Positions 11,845 through 24,860 of a stretch of DNA of 64,000 nt are shown in pieces (the stretch's first letter is position 1; the number at the start of each line of letters is the position of its first letter). The translations under genes were made by a program, and so were the position numbers. The notes under the pieces were generated by a model. It saw only the letters and a list, made by a program, of their open reading frames with translations, did no database searches and had not been told where the DNA came from. Origin of the DNA: Quercus robur (Eukaryota > Streptophyta > Magnoliopsida > Fagales > Fagaceae); the NCBI RefSeq assembly GCF_932294415.1, contig NC_065535.1, positions 89,358,862 through 89,422,861 of the forward strand, given 5' to 3'.

Positions 11845-13779
11845 TGTGAAGGTTTAGATTATTAAGTAATTTTATAGATTCCCCTACAAAAAAGTAATTT
11901 TATAGATGAATATAACTATAATAGTGTATTTCATAAATCAAATTCTATGGTCATTTGCTTTAAATTTTTTTATTTTATGATATTAATAGTTCATATTTAT
12001 TTTTAAGAACTAAAGTTATAAATGAAGTCTTACAATTCAGCCAAAAAAAGAGTTACAAATAGAAAATAAAATCTAATTGACACACTAAATTATATAAAAG
12101 ACTACACTTTTTTTGTCAAACGCATGTATCACTACAAAATTTTATTTACAATACCTATTAAATTTGCTTACGAAAAATTAGTTTTTCAAACTTAAAAATC
12201 ATGTCTAAAATCAATTATGTAAGAATAAATATTAAGAGAATTTGTCATCTTATCAATTGAAAAGAAGATGTTAGCAAAACTTGAATAAATATACAAATAA
12301 ATCAATAACCAAACTAGGGAAAAAAAAAATCAAATGCACCATTATGATCATTGTTAGTTTTGGACACCTGTCAAAACACTATATTTAACTAATTTTAAAT
12401 CCAAATTGATTATTAGATCTATTATGGAAGATTTAGATTAAACACATAATCATCAATATCATGCAAGTGTGAAAATATAAATGAGACACGATGTGAAGAC
12501 CCAAGAAACCTAATGAAACAAATAGTTCCAAAGGAAAAACCTGGGGGAACTTAACCTTATTAATCTCAAGGTGAACAATTTCACTATAAGATAAATATTT
12601 ATAATTAAAATGCCTTATTCGTTGTAAATCTAATTATAGTTATCAAACTAAGCTATGAATCCCACAGTCCACAAACGTCTCTGATAGTGATCTGCTGCAA
12701 CATGAACCTCCAATCCATGTACTTCAATGCCCCATTAAAGATTTGAATCCAATACACTTGATAGCCGAAAGGTAGTAACTTGAATCCAATAATTCAATGA
12801 GTATGTGAATGATCACTAGTAGAGACTTTGAAAGAACAATAGGCACAAACTTTTAGATCTCAAACTGAGTTGCTTCAAAGTTTTGAAAAATGTGCCCTAT
12901 GATTTCGTTTACCTACTTAGTGAAGTAGGTCTAGAAACCAAAACAATTGATGGGCTAATGGGTTGTAAAGTTGATTTTGACATACGACTTTTGATTGGTC
13001 GAAACTGTTAAAAATTCAAATTCTTGAATCAGATGTTTTCCTTTTCTTGCATGCTTGAAGTAGTATCTTGAACGTTGTCTAATCAATCTTATAGACCCTA
13101 TGAGTTATATCTAGATAAATTTATATTCACGTGTTTGCTAATAAAACTATGCAAGTATAGAACCTAACAATCACAATCAAACTATGCATGCAACTTTTGT
13201 TTTTTTGTTTTTTCTTTTTTTAAAGTAAAAAAAATGGTAGTATGAGGCAATTAGAGTGACTTTCCTACATAAACATTATCATGGATGTTTATCTCATATT
13301 GATTGTGTGTGTCTAGTGTCTGCTGTTTATAACTTTAGTTTACAATTATAAATGTTATGTCCTTTTGTAGTGTACTCAAGTATTCTAATAAATATTATTA
13401 TTTACTAAAAAAAAAAAAAAAAGAAATCTCACGATATGAAGTGGGCCAAACTCACATGTATCATGAAAGTTATGTCCAAAACATTGAATGAAGTCGGCCA
13501 TAACTACACATTCATCATCCAGATCAACCTATCACAATTATTTTTTTTGAGAAAGAGTTATCACTATTATTTGACTTTACAATGTCTATACATGATATCC
13601 AAAATTCTAATTAACAATAATAAATTGAATGTTTTTTCTTTTTTTTCATTTTTCTTTTTTTTAAATCGATTGAATGTGTTTTCTTATATATAATAAAAAT
13701 AATGATAAAATTTAATTACAAACTGATTGTACCCTAAAGTTACAATATTACTCAATAAAATAAAAATTACTCTATATTT
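11845..13779. other. Intergenic DNA, no gene recognised
   Basis: AT-rich sequence with several A tracts (12320, 13408-13422). The more complex stretch at 12480-13170 could be remains of a retrotransposon LTR, but no ends or target duplication could be defined. Confidence 0.4.
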
Positions 13780-14100
13780 TGAAAATTCAACCATTAAATT
13801 ACATGCTCTTTAAGTTTTTAATATGCATGTCAAATTTTGTATAAATCGGATATTCTTTACTATATAATCTATAAACTTATATTTTATTCATAATTTTAAA
13901 TTATAAAAAACTTGCAATTTAAGCAATTTAGTGATGATATAGTTATTGACCTTTAATTTTCTATAAATTTTGTAGGAATGAAATATATAAAAAGAAGATG
14001 TAATTTAATAGTATATTTATCAAAATCTACCTCTAATAAAAAAATATTAAATAAAATTGTAATTTAATCCTATAATCAATTTTGTAACTAAATTATGTTT
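13780..14100 (+). repeat. Dispersed repeat family R1, copy 1
   Basis: About 300 bp share an ordered series of phrases (TATTTTGAAAATYYAAY, CATAATTTTARATTATAAAA, ATTGAYCTTTRATTTTCT, TAAAAAGAARATRWAAT) with 63410-63700 in the same orientation and with 52930-53260 in reverse. Identity is estimated near 70 percent. No coding capacity. The class is unknown. Confidence 0.6.
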
Positions 14101-15560
14101 CACAAACAATCACAATTAAAGGAATAAGGATAATGTGAAAATGAAATTATAGCGCTCACAATTAAATTCAATTGAGACACCATATCAAATTGTGGGAAAC
14201 GTTGTCCTAACATGGCACATTGTTCAATGAATAGAGTCAGCCTAGAAATAAATGTTGATCCACATGTTAGCCAATCAATAAGGGCCACCACATTTTCATT
14301 CTGTCGGTGGGATGTTAATGGCCTAACTCATTAGACAGGAATATACCGTACACAATGTTGTATAACACCACACTTTTTATTGGATTCTCCTTCCAACTTG
14401 ACTTCTACAGAAAGCTACACTTTTGTTTATTTTTTTTTTTTTTTGGATAAGAAGAAAGCTACACTTTTTAATCATTGTTAGTGGAAATTTTAAATTACCC
14501 ACTTAATTTATTTTCTGATAAATGATGACACTTAAAAAAAAAAAACAAAAAAAAAAAAAAAAAAACAAAAGCTAATTGTGCCCACCTCACCAAGCAAAAT
14601 GTTAAACCTCACTGTCGGTAAGCAAGCTTAGCTTTGTGATACACTGACGTATGCAGACTTTACAGCTGGATTTAAAGCCCACAGATCTGATTCTGGCCTC
14701 AAGTTATTAGCCAAATCCAACGGCAGATGTACGACACTTTTGTTTGACGCACGAGTGGACCCCACCACAACCGTATATCACGGCTCCAACCAGCTGTCCC
14801 TATGTCTCTTACCTGTCACCTATCAATAATCTTCTGAATGTCTTTTATACGGGGTTATATACCGTATATGACCGTATCACTAGTCAAGTCAGCACTCAGC
14901 CATTCACAGTGACCTCAAGTAGTAAATTAATTTAGCATTGAAATTACTGTTCTGTCTCGTAACACCATGCTACTTCCAATTTGAAAGTAAAAAATGTTCG
15001 TAACTTTTCTCTTAACTAAACTATGTTCACCCTACGTATTCGGAATTGTCTTCATTTTGATCTATCGTACATTTCTATTAATAGTCTACAGCTGAATGTC
15101 AGATTACTGAAAAATGAATCACAACATCAATATAAAAACGAGAAGAAACAAAGTGGAAAGTTTTTGAAACCTAAAAAATCCAACTGAGAACAATCCAAGA
15201 CTTATTAAGACAAAAGATGTACTTGAAAAAAATAAAATAAAGCAAAAACTACAAAATACAGTATAATAAGAAATTAACCCCACCCAAAAACAAGAGATTA
15301 CCAGAATAATTGAGTGAAACAAAGCGAAAAACTTTTACTGTATACACAAGATATGAGATACAACAAAACTACAGAGGATGAGTCCCTTTCTAACTCTCCC
15401 CAAGTAAAGAATGTGTCTTTTTTTTTTTTTTTTTTTTTTGGGTGCCTTTGCTTTAACAGGTTTTTTCTTTTCCTTACTTTAACGGGAAAGAAAAATTCAA
15501 GAAAATAACAAAAAGGGTAAAAGAGTAAAAACAAAAGAAAGATAAGAGAAGAAAAGAAAA
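14101..15560. other. Intergenic DNA downstream of the epimerase gene
   Basis: Poly-T/A tracts (14427-14444, 14534-14568, 15418-15439) and no recognised gene. The 15300-15560 part probably holds the 3' untranslated region of the minus-strand epimerase gene. Confidence 0.5.
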
Positions 15561-16856
15561 TTAATTTACGGGTTTTCCGTGATTATAGCCGTAATAAGAA
15601 AGGTACCACCGAACAAACTTCTTCAACCCGGTTTGCAAATCGGTTGTGGGTTTATACCCGAGTTCACTTCGGGCCAAACTAATATTCGCATGAGTGAACG
15701 GAACGTCACCGTTTCCAGGCATATCCACAAGATTCCTCTTCGCTTTCGTCTTCAAATACCTCTCCAATATACTCACAAGTGTCGGTACGGTCACTGGTGA
15801 CGTGTTACCCAGATTAAAGATCCGGTACGGAGCGGGTCCCCGTTTCTTCCCACCCGACCCGGTACTTTTCCCGGACGTGTCCAAAGATCCCAGACAACCC
15901 TTCACAATGTCATCAATGTAAGTGAAGTCCCGGGCCAAGTCCACCCGGTTCTTGCCCCGATAGATCTTAATCGGTTTACCTTGGAGAATATTCCGGGTAA
16001 AAGAGAAGTAAGCCATATCGGGTCGTCCCCACGGGCCGTACACGGTAAAAAATCTCAACCCGGTAATGGAGAGGCCGTAAATGTGGTTGTAAGTGTGGGT
16101 AATTTCCTCACCAGCCTTTTTAGTAGCGGCGTAAAGACTTGCAGGTTGGTCGGTCCGATCCGATTCTGAAAACGGTACCTTTTCGTTTAACCCGTAAACC
16201 GAACTCGACGAGGCCCAAACAACCGACGGCTGAGGATTCGCCGATTTGCAAGCCTCGAGAAGCGAGACGAGTCCGGCGATATTGCTGTGCACATAGGAAT
16301 TTGGATTTTCCATAGCGTATCGAACTCCAGCCTGTGCCGCCAAATGCATCACGTGCGTAAAAGCCACGATGTCGAAAAGCTTCTCCAACATACGACCGTC
16401 GTTTATGTCTCCCTCCACGACGAAAATCCCGTGGCTGTCGAGGAGGGCCCTGCGGGCTTTCTTCAACGACGGGTCGTAGTAGTTGTTGAAGTTGTCGAGC
16501 CCAACGACGCCGTCTCCGCGCCTCTTCAGGGCGAGCGACACGTGCGTGCCGACGAAACCGGCGGCGCCGGTGACTAAAACGGACATGCCGCCGGATCTTC
16601 GGATCTGGGAGGAGACCCGCACTTGTTTCTCCCACTGGAGACCGCCCCACGAGGCGGTGAAATACTTGCTACCGGAATCGACGAAACTCTGGAAACTCAA
16701 ATACGACGCCGTTAATGCAATCAAGAAGAGTGCCCACAAGAACATGGTGCTCGTAGAAGCGAAACAGCGGTGGAATTGACGGTTCATGCTGTGGGCCCGG
16801 TCGATCTTGAACTTCCCAGGCGTTGATGGGAACAGTTCTTCCTGTAAAGAAGGCAT
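15561..16856 (-). CDS. UDP-glucuronate 4-epimerase (GAE), Golgi membrane protein
   Basis: 431 residues in one exon. The enzyme converts UDP-glucuronate to UDP-galacturonate, the donor for pectin synthesis, and sits in the Golgi. The N-terminus has a cytosolic tail and one membrane anchor (about residues 36-57). The catalytic part is an NAD-dependent short-chain dehydrogenase/reductase fold: the GxxGxxG dinucleotide motif at G97-G100-G103, a serine-rich stretch at 216-219 and the catalytic pair Y242 and K246 (YAATK). FFTVYGPWGRPDMA and FTRNILQGKPI are hallmark stretches of plant GAE proteins. Length and lack of introns match the Arabidopsis GAE family (about 430-460 residues), and the N-terminal MPSLQEELFPSTPGKFKIDR start resembles GAE1. 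GC content is far above the flanks, as expected for an intronless coding region. It looks intact. Isoform number cannot be fixed without a tree. Confidence 0.97.
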   Translation of the reverse strand: MPSLQEELFPSTPGKFKIDRAHSMNRQFHRCFASTSTMFLWALFLIALTASYLSFQSFVDSGSKYFTASWGGLQWEKQVRVSSQIRRSGGMSVLVTGAAGFVGTHVSLALKRRGDGVVGLDNFNNYYDPSLKKARRALLDSHGIFVVEGDINDGRMLEKLFDIVAFTHVMHLAAQAGVRYAMENPNSYVHSNIAGLVSLLEACKSANPQPSVVWASSSSVYGLNEKVPFSESDRTDQPASLYAATKKAGEEITHTYNHIYGLSITGLRFFTVYGPWGRPDMAYFSFTRNILQGKPIKIYRGKNRVDLARDFTYIDDIVKGCLGSLDTSGKSTGSGGKKRGPAPYRIFNLGNTSPVTVPTLVSILERYLKTKAKRNLVDMPGNGDVPFTHANISLARSELGYKPTTDLQTGLKKFVRWYLSYYGYNHGKPVN

Positions 16857-17027
16857 TTTGGGTTTCGAACAATACGCCTTCTTGTTTATTTTTTTAAAGA
16901 ATAAAAAAGAAAAAGAAAGTGAAATTTGGGGTTTTGGTTTTTTAAAAAAGATGCAGAGAAAGAAAAATGAGAGATAAGCTTCGAACTTTTATTTCTGCAC
17001 CTAAAGAAAAGAGAAGTTCAGATGGGT

Positions 17028-17036
17028 TTATATATA
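17028..17036 (-). promoter_or_regulatory. TATA box of the epimerase gene
   Basis: TATATATAA on the minus strand, about 175 bp upstream of the ATG. The intervening leader is purine/pyrimidine-biased, as in many plant 5' UTRs. Confidence 0.55.
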
Positions 17037-17442
17037 GGGGATAACCCACAAATGAAGCGACAAGCAAATACGCGTGAACGCGTTAAGGCGTCGGCCAGAT
17101 TGAGAGAAGAGAGAGAAAACTTTGGAGACAAGGATTTTGAGAGTTTTGGACTTTTTTGGTTAAAAGGAAAAGAGAGAGACAGAGTGTATCCAGTGGAATA
17201 TATGATGGCTTATTTATTTATTTACCGAAGAAAGTCACTGGTAAACTATGTACCCAATTGTACGCGCTTTTTAGTGAAGCTGTGTGCACTGTGAGAATGC
17301 ATCATCAACTTTTAATTATGATGTTTTTCTTAAAAAAAAAAAAAAAAAAAAAAGCATTTAATGATGTTGCTAATTGAAATAAGGTAAAAATTTTCTTCTC
17401 TAAAATTGGTATGAAACTTTGAAACATCTTTTAGGTTGTTAA

Positions 17443-17572
17443 GGGTCCGTTTGGTAATCGTATATAAGTATTGTTGTTCAGTTTTTAGTATTGTGGAAGT
17501 ACGTATTTAAGTGTTATAGAAATACGTGTCAAAAGTGTTATTACTATTTAAACAACATTGCCAAACAGTCCC
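17443..17572. mobile_element. Tourist-like (PIF/Harbinger) MITE
   Basis: 130 bp starting GGGTCCGTTTGG and ending CCAAACAGTCCC, flanked on both sides by TAA (17440-17442 and 17573-17575). Inverted GGGnCnGTTTGG ends with a TAA target duplication are diagnostic of PIF/Harbinger miniature elements. Confidence 0.8.
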
Positions 17573-17989
17573 TAAACTATTTGAAAATATTATACTCCCT
17601 ATTATTAATGTAAGACCGTTGACACCAAGTGTTTTATGGTGAGACCATTTAGGTGTAATTTGTTTTTTGGTAGTTCGATAGTTTGGTAAAAATGGATTTG
17701 AACCTTTATTTTTTGAGTTGGGAATATTAGGAAGTATCAACTAATTAAATTATAATTTTTTTTATACATAAATGCGCATTTGAGGAAGTGTGAAATAACT
17801 GAGGTAAAAATCGATGTTTGCACCATTACTCTTTCATTAATTTTTATTATTAGGTGGCATTATTTTATTATTATTATTATTTTGATAATTTGATAGTTGT
17901 TTGAGAGAGGTTTGAATCATGCACGGCACTATGGAAAACTCTAAAAAAGTCCATTGTCCAATAAAAAAAAAAAAAAAAAAAAGTCACGC

Positions 17990-18118
17990 ACATGCACTTA
18001 AACAACAATTTTCAGTTTTTTTAGAAATACATGTAGGTAAAAAAGTGTGTAGAAATACGTGTAATATTGTTTAAAAGCTAAAAATTATTGTTTGAAAACA
18101 TGTACCAAACACCCCTTA
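17990..18118. mobile_element. Partial GTTTGG-type MITE
   Basis: Ends CCAAACACCCCTT and shares its body (ACATGTAGGTRAAAAAGTGT and AATACGTGTAATATTRTTTA) with 20235-20346 in reverse. The left end is missing or degraded next to a poly-A tract. Confidence 0.5.
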
Positions 18119-18277
18119 AAGGAATTTATAGCTTTAACATTGACAGTTATGTGTGACATGAAAATATTGATCACGCACACAATATTAAAGATTTTTTAAA
18201 ATTTAGAAATGAGAAAAAAATATTTTCTAAAATTTAAAAACAAAATTTAAATGTTTACAATAATTTCAAGATTAAAA

Positions 18278-18870
18278 TGTAGGGGCCAAAAAGTTTGTAG
18301 CCCAAGCCCACTTAAAGTAATGGGTTGTGCCTTTCAAACCTAGCCCAAATCAATAAATTTTGTAAAATGAGGGAAATAACAATAACAATGGGCTCTGCTC
18401 GAAGACAATTACAAGGAAGAATTAGGTTTATATTCAGAAGCAAATGAGTATCAGACTCTACACAAATGCTCCTGAGGAGATTTGGTTTGTATAAAAAGTA
18501 GTATTGTTCACTTTCTTCTCCCAATATTCCTCCTTCTATTTCTTTTCTCTCTTTTTCGATCCCCTTTCCAATGCCCTTTCCTTTCATTATATACCTCTAC
18601 TTCCATCACATCTTCACCATCCATTTCTACCTAACCTCCCTTCTTTTTCGACACTTGTTACCTTTCACATCTGAAGAAGATGGTGGAAGGAATTTGCTTA
18701 GTTGTGGCTTACACTATTAAGGTCATTTCCTTATCAATGCAGCTGATAAAACTGTTGTCTACCATTTAATGCGAATGCAACGGGCTACACCAGGCCAAAA
18801 TCTTCCCTACTGCCCACTAACTTCCACTCTGTTTAGATCCTAACTTCCACTTAGAATACCACAGAGTACC
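18278..18870. mobile_element. Possible decayed retrotransposon LTR
   Basis: Begins TGTAGGGGCCAAAAAG, in the style of the solo LTR at 8527, is rich in GCCCAAGCCCA phrases and has an internal TATA-like TATAAAAAGTAG. The right end and target duplication are not resolved, so both limits and class are tentative. Confidence 0.3.
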
Positions 18871-19674
18871 ATGATTCATTTCTTCTCTTTCTCGAGTGGC
18901 TTCTTCCGTTGTGCCCGTGACTTGTAGTATTTCCACATCAATGTTGCGACCTTTGACTTCCTACTCGAGCCAATACTGTGACCCTTCAACTTCATCATCG
19001 GCCCTCGGTCACCCACAAAAACAATCAAGTCTAAGAATGAAAAAAAAGCTTCATGAAAAGTGGGATTTTTTAAAAACAATAGTTTGATTTTTTTAAAAAT
19101 AATAATTTTGTGCATTTGGAGCGAGTATGCATTTAGTTTTAGTCGTGGGAGTGGTGACATTGTTTTAGTGGTAGAACATGGGCGCCATACCACTGGTTGT
19201 AGGAAAAAAGAAAAAAAAAATCTAGATTGATTAGATTATTACAACTTAAAAAATATATAGATATATATATATTATTGGTCTTAAAAAAAAAGTGAATTAC
19301 AATATTCCTCAACCAAAAGAGACGGTTTACTTGAAAAAAAAAATAAACGGAGTTTAGAATTACTATTTCCCACCGGAAAAGCCGGTCATAACTGGGAGAG
19401 AAGTTGCAGAAGTTGACAGAAAAAACTAAATGTGGAAAACCGGAGATAGTTCGCGTAACCAGTGGAATAGGTGGTTGGTCCTTTTTTTTTTTTTTTTTTT
19501 CCTAAGCCATTCGGGAATTGAAATTGGGCGGTGCTGACTGGCCCACTTCCCTAATTTTGTTTGTTGTTCTTTACTTTGACTAACTTCCTTTTTCTCTTTT
19601 AAGTCTTGCTTGCTAATGAAGACCACAACACCATGACATTGGTATTTGGTAGGTTTATCACTCATTATCATCAG

Positions 19675-20763
19675 TAGGGGTGTTCACCAAACCTTACCAA
19701 CAGTAAAAATTGCACCAAAATCACTTGTAAAATAACATAATTGCACCGCATCATAAGTAACAGTACACCGCATAATACAGTGCGGTTTGCGATATTATAA
19801 TATGAAAACCGCACTACACCGCACCCTCTATATATATTAATTAATTAATTTATATTATATTATATTATATATAATAAGAACAAAATATCAATATATTAAT
19901 AATTTAATACCCTAGCCATATTTCACTGTTTTATTAGTAAAAAAAAAAATTGTATCACTCTCTCAGCACTCAGAAGTCAGACCCTAGCCACCACACTTCC
20001 ACTTGAATTGCCACTAGACTACTCACTTGCACTAGTTGCTTCTACTATTGTGGTATTTATCTCTCTATATGTGTTCAATTCAAGTTTTTCTTTGTTAAAG
20101 TTAATCTATTGACCAACTTGTTAATTATAATATTTTTTTATTCATTGTTGCTGTTGGTATATTGGCACTTGGTAGTGATGGGTCAGGACTCAATACTTAT
20201 TAGCTATGTTAGATATTTAAAGTTAATCTATTGGAGTTTAAACACATGTTTTCAGTTTTTAAATAATATTACACGTATTTTCACACACACTTTTTCACCT
20301 ACATGTATTTTCAAAAAATACAAACAACGTTACCAAACGGCCCTTTAAGTTTAATTTTTGTGGGTTTTCTTTGTTTTTGTTTGGTACCGAATTTGGGTTT
20401 AGATATTTACTACGTGTTATTGGATTTCAAAGTTAATTTATGTTACTTGCAGTGCCTTATGGATACTTTGAATTGCTTTCATTCACTTTTGAGAGTTTTA
20501 TAATGTCTTCTTGTTGTTTGATCGCTTAGAATTCCATGAATAATAGTAGGTGAATTTTTATACACTGACCACACCGCACCGTACATGTGACTGCAAAAAT
20601 GAGGCACAGTGCGGTTATGGTTTTGGCTAAACTATACATTACACCGCACTGCACATGTGACCGCAAAAATGAGGTGCAGTGCAGTTATGGTTTTGGTTAA
20701 ACCATACCACAAAGTACAATGCTAAAAATGGCCCAAAATCGCACCGCATTGCGAACACACCTA
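19675..20763. mobile_element. Non-autonomous hAT element
   Basis: 1089 bp with inverted ends TAGGGGTGTTC and GAACACACCTA and near-perfect 8-bp target duplications ATCATCAG (19667-19674) and ATCATAAG (20764-20771). Subterminal repeats of GCACCGCA/TGCGGT flavour occur at both ends, as is usual for hAT elements. No transposase is seen. A GTTTGG-type MITE (20235-20346) lies inside it, so that insertion came later. Confidence 0.85.
20235..20346. mobile_element. GTTTGG-type MITE nested in the hAT element
   Basis: Ends TTACCAAACGGCCC. The body is the reverse complement of the partial MITE at 17990-18118. The other end is not clear. Confidence 0.5.
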
Positions 20764-21132
20764 ATCATAAGATGTGAATCCCACAAATCTTGAACTATTA
20801 AAAACTTGTTTTTTTATTATAGAATTTTTAATTTTTAAGTAATTGTTGGTCAGTCTCAATCTCAATTTGGATTAATTATTGATTTAAAGATCTTACTTAA
20901 CACAATTGGCAACTCCAAAATAAGTTCTGATCAAGTCTCGAATTTCAATGATACTGACCATTAAAATAAGTGAAGCAAGCAAGCAACCAAGTTGTAGCAT
21001 TCATAAAAGTTTAGTTTAGAATTGAAAATTATAAAGTGACATAGCTTGATCTCTTTGTAAGAAGAATTAGGCTCAAATCTCCTTGACTTGTTATTAAAAT
21101 TAAGGGTTATTTTATCCCCAAAAAAAAAAAAA

Positions 21133-21468
21133 TTAGTGTAAATTGCAATTTACATCCTTAAATTTTGGGAGTGTTTAGATTTTACATCATAAAGTTTCAT
21201 AATTTTGATTTTACTCCTAAAGTTTAGGGGTGTTTGAATTTTACACCATGACGTTTCAGAATTTGGATTTTACTTCTAAAATGTGGAGGTGTTTGAATTT
21301 TACACTTTAATGTTTCAAAATTTTGAAATGTAAAATCCAAACACTCCTAAATTTTAGGGAATAAAATTCAAATACCCCAAAACTTTGGTAAAATTCAAAT
21401 TCTAAAACTTTATGGTGTAAAATTTAAATACCTCTAAACTTTAAAAATGTAATTTACAACTTACCCTA
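21133..21468. mobile_element. Palindromic MITE-like repeat with internal 58-bp periodicity
   Basis: The left end (AGTGTAAATTGCAATTTACA) and the reverse of the right end (AGGGTAAGTTGTAAATTACA) form inverted termini. The interior repeats a TTTTACACC..GTTTCA..TTTGGATTTTACTCCTAAA unit about every 58-60 bp, first forward and then inverted. The target duplication is not clear. Confidence 0.55.
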
Positions 21469-21973
21469 TAATTAAATTAAAAAAAGTGTTAGCATTCAAT
21501 TTTCCTTTTCTTTTAGAGAAGAAAAGGACTTAACTTTCAATAATAGAAGGAGTAGTACTGTACAAGAGCAGCAATATTGGAATTTATATATATTATTATA
21601 GTGAATTTTGTTGATCTTGCCAGCTTTAGAAATGCGGTGCAGGGGTCCACCAAAGTGAGAGCGTTGAAGAGTAAAGGAGTGGTACTATACTGATACTAGG
21701 TGATATTTTTGGTTAGATTGGCTGGCACTTGCAGATCATGGGTTCAATGGTCTCTTTTTCTCACTCTGTACATAGTCGTGTCCACTTAGGATATCTCCTC
21801 GTAGCTTCCACTTCCTGGATTCCTCATTTATGTATAAGTACTTAAACCTTATTTCAAGGTTTTTTTTTTTTTTTTTTAGGCTATTATATATTTATTTTGT
21901 GTTACAAAATCGCATAAAATTAACAAATAACAACATCCACCCAAAAATGTTAAAGATAGGTTAATTCTAGGTC

Positions 21974-22004
<31 letters not shown>

Positions 22005-22084
22005 TCTACTATTACCCGAACTCCCTACTCCCCCCTCAACCCCCAAACTCTTTAATACTTAGACCACTTTTTATTCTTTTTTCT

Positions 22085-22250
22085 TTTTTAGAGAGTTTTA
22101 ACTTTTTTCATCCGCTCCTAATAATAACTCTTTATTATTAGACTAAGACATCAATCGATTTTTGGTGTAAGTGAGGATTGAACCCCAGATCTCTTATTCA
22201 ACCATTAGAGACTTTATTCGTTGAACTAATGGAACCCACAATACTTAGAC
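22085..22250. repeat. Possible SINE/LINE-derived fragment
   Basis: The phrase GATTGAACCCCAGATCTCTT followed by CAACCATTAGAGACTTT is typical of a widely dispersed plant repeat. Ends are undefined. Confidence 0.3.
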
Positions 22251-23040
22251 CACTTGAACTAAAGAGTTCAGAGGTAATTTTAGGTCCTTTAAACAAGACT
22301 AAAAGAGATATTTGGTTAATTCAGTATTGATTGATTTTATGGTCAATGATTAGGATTCTGCCAATTGCCACTAGTTTGCGAGAGAAGTAAATGATGTAAA
22401 TCTCTCATAAACCAGTTATTCCGAATCTCTAATAAGTGACTTACTAAAACTGATTTTATTAAAGGTTCAAACTTGGAAGATGTTGATACATGAGAATCTG
22501 ATTTCCAAGTATAAGGTAAATTTGCATCACTAAAATATAAGGCAAGATTTAAATTTGCATAATTTTCTAATGCAAGACTGCAAGTAGGTGGGTTTAAGAT
22601 TTTAATGCCCTATGTTATGAGGAATATATATATATATATATATATAGCTAACAAAGTCAGAAGAGAAGCCTATAAGGCAAACCATACCAAGGAACAGAAG
22701 ATAGAAGTGTATACAAAATGGCAAGAGTTCATGAAAAAGATATCAGCATATATCCCTTTTTTTGAATATTTTAAGAACCATTTTGAGTGGCACAGAAAGT
22801 CTTGTGTCATATATATATTCCCTGCGGGATTAAGATCAGGTGCAATATATTGCACCTGATGCAACTCACCCACTTTCTCTCACAAATTTTTTTTTTTTTA
22901 CATTTTTTACTTTTTAACTTTAACATTTTAACTCTCCTTTAATATATTTTATTTAATGGTTGAAATTGAAAGTTGCTTTTTCAACTTTCAATCTCAGCCA
23001 TTGATTATAATTGCATCAAGTATTGCACCTGTGATGTAAT

Positions 23041-23530
23041 CAAGGGCGGAGCTACTTGTATGAGTGGGGGGGCCACAAAAATTTTAAAAATACTTTAATA
23101 CTATATATAACTATTTAACATTTTAATTATTAGCCTACAAAAATGGGACTTGGCCCCCCAAAATATTTGAGCTAGTCCAATGATGTTCTTAGAAAAGTTT
23201 TCCAATTGATCTAGTAGTTATAGGGAATATATGTTTTTTTTCCTCACATTTATTTATTTTTGTAAAATGTGTTTTTGTGTCTATTAAACTCTTGGATCTT
23301 TCATATCTTTGAATACTTCATTAGTTCAATTGAAATTTTTTTACTCACTTTGGTAGACAATTTGGTAACTTATATTAAAAATGAAAATTTTAAGAATTCA
23401 CTATGAAAGATACTAAATTATTTGTGTGTATGGATGTATGTGTTTATGCGTATTTATGAAAGTTTGTATAAACTAATAAATTAGTATCATAAGTTGGCCC
23501 CCCAAAAAAAAATTTCTGGCTACGCCCCTG
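23041..23530. mobile_element. Non-autonomous hAT element with perfect 8-bp target duplication
   Basis: 490 bp with ends CAAGGGCGGAGCTA and the inverse of CAGGGGCGTAGCCA, flanked by GATGTAAT at 23033-23040 and again at 23531-23538. GGGGGGCC / GGCCCCCC blocks sit inside both ends. No transposase. Confidence 0.9.
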
Positions 23531-23844
23531 GATGTAATGTAAGAAAATTTTTAGTTTTTTTTTTTTTTTTTGGGGTTCAAAAGATGGACATGTAATATAA
23601 AACTAAACAGTTGTACAACAGTTCGAATAAGATTATATTAAGTTCGTTCAAAATCCTACATCTCCCAATATAAACAATCAAACAATGAGAGGAGACATGT
23701 ATAAAAAGAATTTTCCATTGTTTGACAGTTACCCTTTTCAGTTAGTAAGCATGTTTGCACACATATGTGCTTCGGGTGCCTAACTTAGACTTCTCAGCTG
23801 CCGTGACTTTCCGACCAACTGCATGTAATCAATTAAATTAGAAT

Positions 23845-23966
23845 ATAAAATCTTGTAACTTGTAAGCAAGTTACATCCGAATATATATATATATATATAT
23901 ATATAGAAAATGTTGTAACTTGTAAAAGCAAGTTACATCCGAATATATATATATATATATATATAT
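23845..23966 (+). repeat. Tandem duplication of a 62-bp hairpin-plus-(AT)n unit
   Basis: GTAACTTG..GCAAGTTACATCCGAATATAT occurs twice in a row. Each copy contains a GTAACTTG/CAAGTTAC inverted repeat followed by an AT microsatellite. Confidence 0.75.
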
Positions 23967-24860
23967 TTATTTAATTCAATTATTTCAGTAGTGGGATGAA
24001 AGATTTGAGTTCTGATTCTCCTCGTAAAAGAAAGGCAGAAATCACATTTTCGTTCCTACATTTTTAGGCAATTCTCACTTTGGTCCCTAGATTTTATTTT
24101 TACCGCTTTTAGTCCATAACTTGAAAAACGCTTCCCGTTTGGTCTTTGTCGTTACATCAAAGGCGGAAAATGCACACGTGACAAACGGCAAAATTAAAAA
24201 AATATTAAAAATATTTTATTTTATTTTAAAATAAAATAAAATTTTAGTTATCAATAATTTTAAAATAAAATAATTAAAAATTTTAGTTAAAAATAATTGT
24301 TCTTCATGTTCTTCCCCCAAGAACATGGTTGCCCAGAAATAAGAAATTCAAGATTTTCTTCTCTTTTATTTCATTTTCTTAGCATCCAAACAAGCAAAAA
24401 CATATACAAAACCATGATCAAACTCAGATACTCTAACACAATCAACTAACAAAACCCAAAAGAAATCTGTCTCTAAGTTTCAAAGAAAATGGCCTCTAGA
24501 AGTCGTCAAAGATGAAATACAAAAACCAAACCAAAGCAAAACTGAATTGATCCCTTCTTTCACCAAACCCTAACCGCCGCCGCCATCGATCTCTTCTCTC
24601 TCCTCAAACTCGGATCTTCGATACCCAACACTCATAAGCTTCAATCTCAGCTAAGTTTTCTGTGTTTTGTGGGTTTTGATCTTTTTGGGTTACTGGGTCT
24701 CAATTTGTGGGTGTAGATATTTAGGTGTATGATTGTGGGTGTTGATATGCTTTTTTTGGATTTGAGGGTGTCAATTTGTGGTTGTGGTTGTCACTTTGTA
24801 GTGTGGACGTTGATCTACCAATGCACCGCATAGAACCGAGTCAAGGAACCGCACCGCTGG

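Noticed and set aside
16120-16650. 176-residue open frame inside the epimerase gene, same strand but other frame
   Set aside because: It is a shadow frame of the GC-rich epimerase coding region and shows no domain; the epimerase frame is full length and motif-rich.
22835-23040. AGGTGCAATATATTGCACCT palindrome as a regulatory site
   Set aside because: It recurs as GCACC/GGTGC ends of a probable old repeat interrupted by the hAT at 23041; nothing suggests regulation.
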